In this document: positions 1 through 10,621 of the stretch, one piece after another
How the letters are laid out: every line of letters starts with the position of its first letter
Numbering within the stretch: the first letter of the stretch is position 1
NCBI GenBank assembly: GCA_029194725.1
Contig: JARFXQ010000002.1
Location: 62,001 to 126,000 of the forward strand
Direction: 5' to 3'
DNA length: 64,000 nt
Source: Nitrospira sp.
Lineage (GTDB): Bacteria > Nitrospirota > Nitrospiria > Nitrospirales > Nitrospiraceae
Program-made: the position numbers and the translations under genes
The notes under the pieces: model-generated
Seen by the model: the letters and a program-made list of their open reading frames with translations, nothing else
The model's database searches: none
What the model was told of the DNA's origin: nothing

Positions 1-837
1 CGTACAGCATCAGGGTTATTTTGTCGGCCAGTGTGGTGACCAGGACAGGGCCCGCCACCTCGATTTGACGCACGGTCAGTTGCTGCGGCATGCGTGTATA
101 CGTCGCCTGATCCATCCATGGCGGTCGTTGGGGTCGTGTCCACGTCACGAGCCGATCTCGATATCCCGGGCACTCACCGTGGCGGAAAGATGTCGCCCAT
201 ACGTAAATGAGACATCAGGGAGCGGAACAGCGCCTGCTCTCCACTGCCTTTTCCCCAACACGGCCCCATTGCCCAGCGCAGCACCGCCCTGATGGAGAGC
301 GAGATGAGTGCCACCAGCATCGCAACCGGGAAGCCGAGCCCCAGGCTGTTGTTCACCGCTTTGCGGATGCGCGGCTTGATTAGACTGGGTATCGGTCATG
401 GACACGGTAGTGCCATCGAGCAGTTTGACTGAGCGCCCACGCCACTTCCAGTTCTTGTCAGTCATCTGCTCCATTCGTTCGCCCACCGAGACGGCCAGGC
501 GCTCAATCAGCGACCGTGGCAACCGCTGTCAGGCTTTGCAGGAGGGGCCACTGCTTACGTTGTACGGAATGTCGCCCACGCCGTACGCTCGGAACGAGGT
601 CGGGCCACCGCATCTTGACATCCTCCATCGGCGGACAAGGCTTGGCCGATGAAGAGCCCCAGCGTGGTGAGCGGAAGATAGACGCGCTCACGAAAGGCCC
701 CGACTTCCTCCTCCACCATTGCCTCCATCGCATCGTGAGACAGTACTTCATCCAGCGCCCGCGTGGGTCGGTCGCTAAATCCCTACTTGAATTGCGTGAC
801 CGCCTCCTGCAGGCGCATTTTCGCTATCTTCACACAT
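1..837 (-). pseudogene. Degenerate IS4-family transposase remnant (runs off window start)
   Basis: The minus strand from an ATG at 837, preceded by an AAGGAGG-like site, carries transposase pieces in shifting frames. Around 620-700 a piece reads RVYLPLTTLGLFIGQALSAD. Around 400-460 another reads WRGRSVKLLDGTTVSM. A third at 300-340 contains LGLGFPVAMLVALISLS. These blocks occur in this order in IS4-type DDE transposases. Several stops and frameshifts separate them, so no intact enzyme can be made. The remainder probably lies beyond base 1. The family call rests on remembered motif order, not on a search. Confidence 0.6.
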
Positions 838-1327
838 GACGGATCCTCCTTGTAATGACCGTGACGGTAGGCCTCACCATTGCCACAACACGAGGCGCTC
901 AGCCAACCCCTTTTTTCTCATACGCCTGAGGCCTTGCGGCTTGAGGTGGTGCCATGAAGCCAGACTCCTTCTTTCTGCTGAAGGGACGTCAGGATACCCA
1001 CGGTAACATACAGCGTCACAGTGTCCCCGGCCTATCCTCAATTTGTACTACTAGCATCATCGGAGGCGGAGAATGCAAGCAGCTTTCCTTGCAGCCACCA
1101 TGAGATCTAAGATTCCGTAGTAGATTCAGATTGGCGCCAGGCATTGCGCGCCGTGACCCACATGGACGCACCCGGCAGAAACCTTGTCAGCTTTCCCGAG
1201 AACACAGCAATAACCAGGACTTCTTCCGTGCCTCTATGAGAACTCGCAGGTCCCTTCCTAACTCCTCCATGGCATAACTGCTTGACTGCGGTCCGCTCTC
1301 CGCGTTGGTTCGTCGCCAAAACCGGAG
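838..1327. other. 490-bp stretch with no recognisable gene
   Basis: This lies between the transposase remnant and the decayed SGNH-like gene. Open frames here are short, mutually overlapping and without recognisable motifs. The part next to 837 probably includes the outer end of the IS4-type remnant, but I could not define a terminal inverted repeat. Confidence 0.4.
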
Positions 1328-2450
1328 TCAGCGGTGAGGGTGGATGGTCCCATCGTCTGCCTCGCGCCGTGAGCTGGAAACGGCAGGGGGTGGTTGAGCG
1401 AGAGAGTCTTTCACCGCTTCGTAGACACATTTCGCGACCGCTGCATTGCCCTTCGCGGTATAGTGGAGGAGCGGACGGAACCGATCGACGGGGTCCACTT
1501 TCAGGAGACAGGTGGTGGGGATCAATGTAGTCAATGCCGGCCCGTTCCAGCGCCTGTTTGCCGAGAGAGTTCGTGGAATGCGGATGCTTAAGCTCGTTTC
1601 CTACGAGGAAGTACACCACGAACGGGGTCGAACCTTGCTGCTTCACTGACCGCACAAGCGCCTTCAAGATCTCTGCGTTGATCTTTATACTCTCTTCAGA
1701 GTCGGTTGCACTGATGTCGTGCAGGTGGGAAGTCTAGGTCTCAACCAGCCGAACGAGGTAGGAGACATGATAGAACCGTTGGAAGCTTAGAAATCGATGA
1801 TCGTGAAATATGTCGTTGGGCGTCGGGAGAGGCAAGGTATGGGAATCGCCTACGAGAGCAATCTCCGTCTTCGCCGTGTGTTCGGCAAAGGAAACGTTCT
1901 CACCCGGAGGGCGTAATCCCTCTGAACTGGACCAATATGGCCCGTCGGCACTATGACTGTTTGGTCGTATTGTCCATCCCAAATCGGAGTCATGCATGTG
2001 GAAGTTGGACGGGCGCTCCGCTCGATCGGCATACTCGAGATAGTAGCACCTGATCGCCTCCCAATCCTTTGGCTTCAGCGGCAGAGTACCGATCAATTCG
2101 TACCCGCTGGAAATGCGGACACTTGCCCTCACCGCGAGCTCGCCAGTTACCAGAAGAAGCACCATGGTGGCGAGGTTTATCGCCACAATCAGGCGGAAGT
2201 TGCGTGACGATGATCGCCGGCTGGCCACGTAGCGGGAAACAATGACCGCGCCGCTGATGACAAAAGCGCAGAGAGCCCCGCTGAATGCCATACCTGATGG
2301 TTGGAAGAGGAATTTCGCAACAGACTGTTCGCCCTTCAGGAACATCGCCAGCGCCATGCCCCCAAGAGACAATCCAATGATGAAAAGAGAGACAAGCAGA
2401 AGCGTCCCGCTTTTCCTAGAAGAATGAGTGCGCTTAACCACCACATCCAA
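1328..2450 (-). pseudogene. Broken membrane-anchored SGNH/GDSL-hydrolase-like gene
   Basis: The first part (2450-1737) has three hydrophobic segments, then a soluble part with the block I-like motif IALVGDSHT (catalytic Ser of SGNH hydrolases). An in-frame TAG at 1734-1736 ends it. The same frame reopens immediately and reads on through SEESIKINAEILKALVRSVK and VVYFLVGNELKHPHS to about 1530. There a one-base frame change is needed to continue into a block V-like segment, RPLLHYTAKGNAAVAKCVYE, which carries the expected histidine. One nonsense change plus one frameshift therefore separate this from an intact gene of about 370 codons. Substrate is unknown; such membrane-anchored SGNH proteins often act on surface polysaccharide. 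Confidence 0.6.
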
Positions 2451-2630
2451 TGAGGCCTCAGTAGTGACAACGTTACGGATTATCGAGAACTGCCTGCATC
2501 AACAACGATAGAACAAATTCAGGCTTATCAACTCACCTGTTGGCCTATCCGCCATCATCCGGCTCAGTTTGGGTTGGCAAGAACCTCATCAACCCCTTAC
2601 GAGGACTGGGCGATCTGAACCAGGGATATG

Positions 2631-2774
2631 TCACGTATGCGTACGCGGTCTGACTAGGGCTGTCAGCAACACGGCCCCGCCGTCGGTACTGGCATGGGCC
2701 TGGTCGAATCGCGCCACGGTCTTCATCGTGGGATGGAATTCGAACGTCAGTTGCGGTCTACACGTTGTAGACAT
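2631..2774 (-). pseudogene. N-terminal fragment of IS1380-family transposase
   Basis: From an ATG at 2774 the minus strand reads about 47 codons containing FEFHPTMKTVARFDQAHAST followed by DGGAVLLTAL. This resembles the N-terminus of IS1380-type transposases (an F-D then S-x-DGG-x-LLL pattern). Homology stops after LTAL and a stop codon follows. Only the first tenth of a transposase is present, so this is a dead remnant. Confidence 0.5.
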
Positions 2775-3155
2775 CGAGTTCCCTCCCAATTGAACGTGGA
2801 AGCGCGCGAGCACCGCTCCTCTAGCACAGTTTGTAACCTCGGTGGCTTTTCTATTATGAAAGTCGTGAATTATCCAGGCCAAGCCTACGTTACTCAAAGT
2901 TGGCTATTCGAAGTCCGTGTTCTGGCTGTATGGGCAAAATGAATCCAAGATCCACTTCGGCAAGTCATTATCGTTCAACACCTGTCCGAAATCGCGACGC
3001 GTATGATTCAAGGTGATGATCTCGCCCGTCTAGGAAATCGATCCTAGAATCACCCGGTTAAATTTGTAACAATTTATTCTTAAAAGAAAGAGAGGAGCCG
3101 CGCAAGAGCTGAATCCAGAACCTCTGAGAGGACACTATTAGGCGAACACAGGATA
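2775..3155. other. Non-coding stretch downstream of the second amoC
   Basis: About 380 bp between the IS1380 fragment and the amoC terminator hairpin. I see no credible ORF. An AT-rich patch lies near 3060-3095. Confidence 0.4.
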
Positions 3156-3186
3156 GCCCGGAATTCCCTTGTCAGGAATCCCGGGC
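3156..3186 (-). terminator. Strong hairpin after amoC (distal copy)
   Basis: GCCCGGAATTCC (3156-3167) pairs with GGAATCCCGGGC (3175-3186) around a 7-nt loop. The single non-Watson-Crick position becomes a G-U pair in the minus-strand RNA. It lies about 30 nt past the amoC stop in the direction of transcription. No clear U-tract follows, so it may act as a terminator or as a 3' stabilising stem. Confidence 0.6.
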
Positions 3187-3213
3187 CGGTCACTCACAAT
3201 CTGGCACCTACTA

Positions 3214-4037
3214 GCTTAGTACCCCGCCCCCTTGGCGTTGGGATCCACCTGGCTGGGGAACGGATCCAGGATGCTCTTCGGCGCGTTGTTCCAGATCACG
3301 TCCGCCAGATTCGACATCCGGCTCACGATCTGCGCCGCCACCCCGCCCGCGGCCCCGAACAACCCGCACCAGCCCAACGTCACAAAGCCCCAGTGTAACG
3401 GCGCCGAGAACAGCTCATCCACGAACCAGAACGCATGGCCCCACTCGTTCAACCCCACGTTCGGCAGAATGAACATCGGCCCCACCACCGCCGCCACTAA
3501 TGCAAACGACGTCGCCTGGTTATACAGCGGCAGCCGCGTCTGCGCATACAGATAGCTCGACACGCCGCACGTGATGTACAACGGGAACGTCCCGTAGAAC
3601 GCCACAATGTGGCTCGCCGTGAAGCTCGTGTCCCGGATGATCACCTGGTGCCACGCCGCATCCTGCTCTAACGTGTAGCTGCCCGCGTAGTACACGCCCC
3701 AGATGTAGCACGCCAGCCAGCCCATCCAATAGAAGTACCGCTTCAACTCCAGCTTGGGATCGAGATTGGCCAGATTGCGGTCCCGAGTGGTCCAGATCCA
3801 TCCCACCGACGCTGCAAAGAACAAGGCATTCGCCACGATGTTAAACCGCCACAGCCCCATCCACACGGAATCGAATTCCGGGGTCATCGAATCCAACCCG
3901 TGGGAGTACCCAAAAGCCCGCTGATACAGAACCCAAAAGATGCCCATCATCAACATCGCCGCCCAGCCGATCTTCCACGGCTTCGAATCGTACCACTGCG
4001 AGATGTCATACCCTTTGCCACTTGATGCCGCCATAGT
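3214..4037. repeat. 824-bp repeat, copy 1 (amoC)
   Basis: Matches 7762-8585 base for base except at 3966, 3987 and 4002, all silent and all near the 5' end of the gene. Identity begins two bases beyond the stop codon and ends three bases upstream of the ATG, so almost only the coding sequence is duplicated. Confidence 0.95.
3216..4034 (-). CDS. amoC: Ammonia monooxygenase subunit C (distal copy)
   Basis: Integral membrane subunit of the copper enzyme that oxidises ammonia to hydroxylamine. The 272-residue protein has about six membrane segments. It keeps the D-x3-H-x12-H pattern (D125, H129, H142) that matches the spacing of the copper ligands Asp156/His160/His173 in particulate methane monooxygenase PmoC. 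The ATG has an AAGGAGGG ribosome site. The protein is identical to the copy at 7764-8582. This copy stands last in the minus-strand block, after ftsH and an unknown membrane protein, and is followed by a strong hairpin. Extra amoC copies are common in ammonia oxidisers and in beta-proteobacteria are linked to stress recovery; that role here is inference. Confidence 0.95.
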   Translation of the reverse strand: MAASSGKGYDISQWYDSKPWKIGWAAMLMMGIFWVLYQRAFGYSHGLDSMTPEFDSVWMGLWRFNIVANALFFAASVGWIWTTRDRNLANLDPKLELKRYFYWMGWLACYIWGVYYAGSYTLEQDAAWHQVIIRDTSFTASHIVAFYGTFPLYITCGVSSYLYAQTRLPLYNQATSFALVAAVVGPMFILPNVGLNEWGHAFWFVDELFSAPLHWGFVTLGWCGLFGAAGGVAAQIVSRMSNLADVIWNNAPKSILDPFPSQVDPNAKGAGY

Positions 4038-4085
4038 TCACCCTCCTTGGTTTGTTATAGGAACTCTACTATCGAGACTGGATCT

Positions 4086-4751
4086 TCACGAATGGCCGGA
4101 GGCTCGCCGGTTCCTCCATCGCTTTGATTTCGAGAGTTCATAGCCAATCAATGCGAGGAGAAGGATGACGGTCAGCGGCCCGAGCGCTTTTCGGGCAACG
4201 ATCCCGTAATCGATTTGCTGAACGCGCAGTAGATAGGACGAAGGACTGGCTCCTTCCGGCGTGATAATGACCTTATAGAGACCCTTGACCAGCTGAGCTT
4301 CGCCTCTGACCACCCCATCCGGGTGAGTCACCGGCGGCCAGTAGGCCACCGTCTCATCCTCTGCGGTCTCGCTAAGTCCTCTCACGATCCGCACTCCCAC
4401 GGGCATGTTGCGCAGGCCAGAATCGACGAGATCGACTACAAGGAAGGTGTCTCCCTCGCCAGGAATGTCTGTGCAGTACTGCGCTCTCGCCTCATGCTGA
4501 GGCTGATACGCGTTGAAATGAACGAGACTTCCTCCAACCCGTCGAACACAGCTATCCTCCTCAATCGTCACATTGCCATGAGCACTTGCTAAGCTGGGTA
4601 AGAGGATTGTAAGAAACACGACGAGGGCGCCAATGGCTCGATGGAAAAGAGCCTCTTGTTTGACCCTCAGCGTACTGAAGCTCACGGCCACCCGGTCCAT
4701 CATCACAACGATGACGCTCAGCAGGACCATTGCATCAAATAACGTCGCCAT
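4086..4751 (-). CDS. Membrane-anchored periplasmic protein of unknown function between ftsH and amoC
   Basis: I do not recognise the family. From the chosen start the protein is 221 residues. It begins with a hydrophobic stretch (MATLFDAMVLLSVIVVMMD), then a second one ending in a signal-like LASA. The next part begins with HGN and contains two cysteines (one after EED, one in AQYC). Its pattern of short strands suggests a beta-rich periplasmic domain. A C-terminal membrane helix (LGPLTVILLLALIGYEL) and a basic tail (KSKRWRNRR) follow. The ATG at 4751 has GGAAAG at good spacing; ATGs at 4757 and 4802 are alternatives. The setting suggests a role in AMO assembly, copper supply or protein quality control, but nothing in the sequence proves it. 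Confidence 0.75.
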   Translation of the reverse strand: MATLFDAMVLLSVIVVMMDRVAVSFSTLRVKQEALFHRAIGALVVFLTILLPSLASAHGNVTIEEDSCVRRVGGSLVHFNAYQPQHEARAQYCTDIPGEGDTFLVVDLVDSGLRNMPVGVRIVRGLSETAEDETVAYWPPVTHPDGVVRGEAQLVKGLYKVIITPEGASPSSYLLRVQQIDYGIVARKALGPLTVILLLALIGYELSKSKRWRNRRASGHS

Positions 4752-4811
4752 AAGCATCGCTTTCCGTTGGGTAGGATACTCCTCGCAATATGAAGCCCAC
4801 ATTAGAAATTC

Positions 4812-4827
4812 ATGAAGAATTCTTCAT
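4812..4827. promoter_or_regulatory. 16-bp perfect palindrome upstream of the unknown membrane protein
   Basis: ATGAAGAATTCTTCAT lies in the intergenic space between the ftsH stop and the next gene. It could be an operator for a dimeric regulator or a short RNA stem. There is no direct evidence of function. Confidence 0.4.
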
Positions 4828-4912
4828 AATTCGACTTGTCTGAACGCGAACCTAACATGAGAAAACTTGCAGGTCGCATCGCGGCAATAAGAATCGACAT
4901 GTGCCTCGACTG

Positions 4913-6718
<1,806 letters not shown>

Positions 6719-6802
6719 TGGCAGCCTCTCGCGATGATCCGTAGCCTCAGATGACTTATCTCTATAAAAGGCATTCCCAGAGCTTGAATACGTGTTTCGC
6801 GT

Positions 6803-7645
6803 TCATGCTTTCCCCCCGATCTTTGCCTTGTCGCCGTGGGCCAACGTGGCGTATGCAAACACATCGTACACTTTCGTGGTCTTCTGCCGGTCATCGGTCA
6901 GATAGAAGTACGAGGTACAGAAGAACTTCCCGAACTGCCACCACAGAATGTACATCAAGGACGAGGCGAAGGCTGCGAAGAAGGAGGAGATCATCGTGCT
7001 GTGCCCACCGAAGGTCCGCAGCGAGCCTACCTCGATCATCCGAATATACTCCGGGGTCCCGGTCCGAACATACGCGAAGCCCATGTAGTCTGCCCAGGAG
7101 AGCAAGGTGCCATCGACGACGAGCGGCGTATGGCTATAGGCAAAGATGGCCCAGTTGGTCGGATAGAACAAAGCCGCAAACATCCAGGCCCCGATCACCG
7201 CCGTCAACGTCCAGTTTCTGGTCAACAACAGCACGATGTCCAAAACGATGGCGCTCGGCAACAGCGTGGACGGCATGACGAAGTTGTAGGGGTAGTTCGA
7301 CCACCACCACCACGCGGCGACGATCGTGACCCACTTCCCCGCGAGGAGCGCGAGGATCGTGATCGTGGCTCCAAACGGCTGGCGATAGTTCACCCAATTG
7401 TAGTACTGCAGGGCGGCGCAGAAGGTAATGGCCGTGATCGGTGTCACGATCGGCCACCACTGCCGGTCCTTCCAGTCCAACCAGAAGTCCCAGTCCCCCG
7501 CCAGCAGGTCGAAGTGCATGTGGAACGTGCCGACGATGGTGACAAACAAGATCGGAATGAAATAGATGTAGTCGATGTGTCGGGACATCGCAACACCCTC
7601 AGGCGGCAACTTCGAGGCCTTAATAATCTCGTCGGTTCTAAACAT
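6803..7645 (-). CDS. amoA: Ammonia monooxygenase subunit A
   Basis: Membrane subunit of ammonia monooxygenase and the usual marker gene for ammonia oxidisers. The protein is about 280 residues with several membrane helices and typical AmoA/PmoA stretches such as [14 protein letters not shown] near the N-terminus and [18 protein letters not shown] near the C-terminus. Two ATGs compete: 7654 abuts the GGAGG site, whereas 7645 lies nine bases after it and is preferred. It follows amoC by about 120 bp with a hairpin between them. The amoB gene expected next is absent; ftsH follows instead. The comammox reading comes from the Nitrospira-like context and should be confirmed by a tree. Confidence 0.96.
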   Translation of the reverse strand: MFRTDEIIKASKLPPEGVAMSRHIDYIYFIPILFVTIVGTFHMHFDLLAGDWDFWLDWKDRQWWPIVTPITAITFCAALQYYNWVNYRQPFGATITILALLAGKWVTIVAAWWWWSNYPYNFVMPSTLLPSAIVLDIVLLLTRNWTLTAVIGAWMFAALFYPTNWAIFAYSHTPLVVDGTLLSWADYMGFAYVRTGTPEYIRMIEVGSLRTFGGHSTMISSFFAAFASSLMYILWWQFGKFFCTSYFYLTDDRQKTTKVYDVFAYATLAHGDKAKIGGKA

Positions 7646-7668
7646 AAGTGACATCCTCCGTCAGTTCA

Positions 7669-7689
7669 GCCGGCTGAGGCTGAGCCGGC
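7669..7689 (-). promoter_or_regulatory. Hairpin in the amoC-amoA intercistronic region
   Basis: GCCGGCT (7669-7675) and AGCCGGC (7683-7689) form a 7-bp GC-rich stem about 15 bases before the amoA ribosome site. In the minus-strand mRNA it would sit between the two cistrons. It could mark a processing point or partial terminator that makes amoC message more abundant than amoA (inference). Confidence 0.5.
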
Positions 7690-7761
7690 GCTCCATGCAT
7701 CGGAGCATCGGCTCCACCCCTCACCGCCGACCGCTAGTTATGTGGTCTGCTCGCCATTGCT

Positions 7762-8585
7762 GCTTAGTACCCCGCCCCCTTGGCGTTGGGATCCACCTGG
7801 CTGGGGAACGGATCCAGGATGCTCTTCGGCGCGTTGTTCCAGATCACGTCCGCCAGATTCGACATCCGGCTCACGATCTGCGCCGCCACCCCGCCCGCGG
7901 CCCCGAACAACCCGCACCAGCCCAACGTCACAAAGCCCCAGTGTAACGGCGCCGAGAACAGCTCATCCACGAACCAGAACGCATGGCCCCACTCGTTCAA
8001 CCCCACGTTCGGCAGAATGAACATCGGCCCCACCACCGCCGCCACTAATGCAAACGACGTCGCCTGGTTATACAGCGGCAGCCGCGTCTGCGCATACAGA
8101 TAGCTCGACACGCCGCACGTGATGTACAACGGGAACGTCCCGTAGAACGCCACAATGTGGCTCGCCGTGAAGCTCGTGTCCCGGATGATCACCTGGTGCC
8201 ACGCCGCATCCTGCTCTAACGTGTAGCTGCCCGCGTAGTACACGCCCCAGATGTAGCACGCCAGCCAGCCCATCCAATAGAAGTACCGCTTCAACTCCAG
8301 CTTGGGATCGAGATTGGCCAGATTGCGGTCCCGAGTGGTCCAGATCCATCCCACCGACGCTGCAAAGAACAAGGCATTCGCCACGATGTTAAACCGCCAC
8401 AGCCCCATCCACACGGAATCGAATTCCGGGGTCATCGAATCCAACCCGTGGGAGTACCCAAAAGCCCGCTGATACAGAACCCAAAAGATGCCCATCATCA
8501 ACATCGCCGCCCACCCGATCTTCCACGGCTTCGAGTCGTACCACTGCGAAATGTCATACCCTTTGCCACTTGATGCCGCCATAGT
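7762..8585. repeat. 824-bp repeat, copy 2 (amoC)
   Basis: Partner of 3214-4037, in the same orientation, 4548 bp away. Direct repeats of this length can recombine, deleting amoA, ftsH and the unknown gene, or convert one another. Confidence 0.95.
7764..8582 (-). CDS. amoC: Ammonia monooxygenase subunit C (amoA-linked copy)
   Basis: First gene of the amoC-amoA pair. The 272-residue product is identical to the distal copy, with copper-ligand candidates D125, H129 and H142. The ATG is preceded by AAGGAGGT. Upstream on the same strand, across a roughly 250-bp non-coding gap that must hold the promoter, lies a two-component system. I could not pick out a convincing -35/-10 pair. AmoC, AmoA and AmoB form the membrane complex that passes hydroxylamine to downstream oxidation; AmoB must come from elsewhere in the genome. 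Confidence 0.96.
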   Translation of the reverse strand: MAASSGKGYDISQWYDSKPWKIGWAAMLMMGIFWVLYQRAFGYSHGLDSMTPEFDSVWMGLWRFNIVANALFFAASVGWIWTTRDRNLANLDPKLELKRYFYWMGWLACYIWGVYYAGSYTLEQDAAWHQVIIRDTSFTASHIVAFYGTFPLYITCGVSSYLYAQTRLPLYNQATSFALVAAVVGPMFILPNVGLNEWGHAFWFVDELFSAPLHWGFVTLGWCGLFGAAGGVAAQIVSRMSNLADVIWNNAPKSILDPFPSQVDPNAKGAGY

Positions 8586-8754
8586 AAGACCTCCTTGTTG
8601 TTAAAACGAATGTGCGAGCCTGTACTTTATAAGAGGCACATACCAACCACTGCCGCGAGCGTCCTCCAGATAACCAGCCAGGAGCTGTGGTCATTCCATT
8701 AAAAGAGCGGCTGGTCCATCCAATAGCCTACTACTTAGCAAAACACTATTTCCT

Positions 8755-8768
8755 GTGCCATAAGGCAC
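8755..8768 (-). terminator. Short hairpin after the response-regulator gene
   Basis: GTGCC-ATAA-GGCAC forms a 5-bp stem with a 4-nt loop, about 60 bp downstream of the response-regulator stop. There is no strong U-run, so termination is tentative. If it is weak, transcription from the two-component genes could read into amoC. Confidence 0.35.
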
Positions 8769-8830
8769 TTCCCTAGAGTGCAAGAGGAAATTCCACGGGG
8801 AAGATCCGAGGGAATGAAAAGAATTCGAAG

Positions 8831-9478
8831 CTATTCAGATGAGGGGGTGAGGCCGTGGGCTAGTGCGTACTTTGTCAGTTCAGCCGTCGTATGGAGGCCC
8901 AGCTGTTCCATCAGCTTTGACTTATGATACTCGACCGTCTTTGGAGAAAGACCCAGCGTTGAAGCGATTTCTTTAAGCGTCAGCCCTTCGGCCACCAATT
9001 GGAGGATCTCTCGCTGTCGCACCGGCAAGCGATCCTGGCGACCGATGTTCGGCTCCGTTTCACCAATCGCGGATTGAACAAGATCCTTTGCAATCAGAGA
9101 AGTGACGTAATAATTGCCGTTCCTCACCGCCTCAATGGCCAATGACAGTTCGGATCCAGCCGACCGTTTCAACAGGTAGGCCGATGCGCCGGCCTTGAAG
9201 GCTTGATTGACATAGTCTGGATCTGCATGCACCGTGACAAAAATCAATCGTGCATGGGGGACGATCTTTCGTAAACGACGCGCCGCATCGAGGCCGTTCA
9301 GTTGCGGCATCGAAATATCCAAGACCACGATGTCCGGCCGCAATCGTTTCGCGGCATCCAGCAAAGATCGTCCATCCTCTGCGGAACCCACCACCTGACA
9401 ATGTTCTTCCAAGAGCCTTTTGAAGCCTTCCAGCACCAGCGTATGGTCATCCGCCAAGAGTACGCGAGGCTTGTTCAT
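8831..9478 (-). CDS. NarL/FixJ-type response regulator
   Basis: DNA-binding partner of the histidine kinase just upstream. The 215-residue protein has a receiver domain with acidic pocket D10/D11, phospho-acceptor D54 (VVLDISMP) and the conserved K in AYLLKRSAG. A LuxR-type helix-turn-helix follows (about 145-210: REILQLVAEGLTLKEIASTL). The ATG at 9478 overlaps the kinase stop by four bases (ATGA), so the pair is translationally coupled. It stands directly upstream of amoC on the same strand, so control of the amo genes is an attractive but unproven role. Confidence 0.92.
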   Translation of the reverse strand: MNKPRVLLADDHTLVLEGFKRLLEEHCQVVGSAEDGRSLLDAAKRLRPDIVVLDISMPQLNGLDAARRLRKIVPHARLIFVTVHADPDYVNQAFKAGASAYLLKRSAGSELSLAIEAVRNGNYYVTSLIAKDLVQSAIGETEPNIGRQDRLPVRQREILQLVAEGLTLKEIASTLGLSPKTVEYHKSKLMEQLGLHTTAELTKYALAHGLTPSSE

Positions 9479-10575
9479 GCACGCTCCTGTTTGAACGGCA
9501 CCCAAGCACAAATACGTGTCCCTTCGCCCGCTGTCGATTGTATATCCAGGTTTCCGGCAACCAGGAAAACTCGTTCTTTCATGCTCAACAAACCGAGGCT
9601 TCCCCGCCGACCGTCGTACTGATTCACATCAAATCCCACTCCATCATCGTTTATCGTAAGTTGGAGGCCGTCTCGCGATCGCCGAAGTTCGATGCGAATA
9701 TTCTTTGCCCTGGCATGGCGGGAAATGTTCGCGAGACCTTCTTGTGCCACGCGGTACAAGCAGGTGGCGACGTCTTGCGCCACGTGTTCGGGTATGTCTT
9801 TGCCTATGAACCGGACACCGATACCGGTGCGGGCTTGAAAGTCATCGACCAGGCGTCTGAGCGCAATAGATAAACCCAGGTCGTCAAGGATGGATGGGTG
9901 AAACTGATGGGCCAAGCGACGAACATCCTCGGAAAGCTCGACAATACGGTTCTGAATAGCGTGCACCGTGCTGACCGTACGGATGGGGGCGTCGGAAAGC
10001 TGTTGCTCCAACATTTCGATATCGATCGATAAGAGGGCTAGGCGTTGATTGATGTCATCGTGCAGATCGCGCGAAATCCGTCGTCTCTCTTCCTCCTGGA
10101 GACGAAGAAGCTGCGAGGCAAGCAAGCGGAGGTCCCGGCGGTTGGCTTCCAGCGACTGCTCCGTATCGATTCGTTTTGACACCTCGCTGACGAGTGCGTT
10201 ATTGACGGCCAGCAGTTCTTCGCTGCGTGCATGTAAGCGCGCGGCCCACCCCTCATCGAGCCGCTGGATCTCCTCTTCACGTTCACGGCGTTGTAGAAGG
10301 TACCAAATGGGCAGCCCGATCAGAGCCATGCTCACAACACGAATAACTAAAGGCTTCCAGGAAGATTCATCATAGGCCTGAGGTGAGAGGGCGGTGACAT
10401 CTTCCCTTGCCACAGATATAAGGTTTTCCATCTCGAACGGCGTGGATATTTGTTGAGGGAACAGCGACAGGAAAGATTTCGCAACGTCTGCGGGAAGATG
10501 AAGAATCAGTAATCCGACCAGCAATACGGCGACACTGCCGGCAAAAACTCCGGTTTTAGATCGCGATACGGACAT
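9475..10575 (-). CDS. Membrane histidine kinase, HisKA_3 type
   Basis: Sensor kinase of the NarX/DegS/UhpB class. The 366 residues contain an N-terminal membrane helix (about 9-27), a short periplasmic loop of about 45 residues and a second helix (about 76-94). A coiled-coil linker (95-160) leads to the H-box RRRISRDLHDDINQRL with H172 as the likely phosphorylation site. A HATPase domain follows, with an N-box-like region near VAQEGLANISRHA and a G-box NDDGVGFD. The small periplasmic loop suggests sensing within or near the membrane. It is followed by its response regulator with a four-base overlap. Confidence 0.9.
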   Translation of the reverse strand: MSVSRSKTGVFAGSVAVLLVGLLILHLPADVAKSFLSLFPQQISTPFEMENLISVAREDVTALSPQAYDESSWKPLVIRVVSMALIGLPIWYLLQRREREEEIQRLDEGWAARLHARSEELLAVNNALVSEVSKRIDTEQSLEANRRDLRLLASQLLRLQEEERRRISRDLHDDINQRLALLSIDIEMLEQQLSDAPIRTVSTVHAIQNRIVELSEDVRRLAHQFHPSILDDLGLSIALRRLVDDFQARTGIGVRFIGKDIPEHVAQDVATCLYRVAQEGLANISRHARAKNIRIELRRSRDGLQLTINDDGVGFDVNQYDGRRGSLGLLSMKERVFLVAGNLDIQSTAGEGTRICAWVPFKQERA

Positions 10576-10621
10576 GAGCAGACCTCACTCAACCGAATTA
10601 TCCTCCTTCAGAGTCGTTCAA

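Noticed and set aside
6836..7651. 271-codon open frame on the plus strand opposite amoA
   Set aside because: It is exactly antisense to amoA, is extremely rich in Arg, Asp and Glu, and has no recognisable motif. It is a by-product of amoA codon usage.
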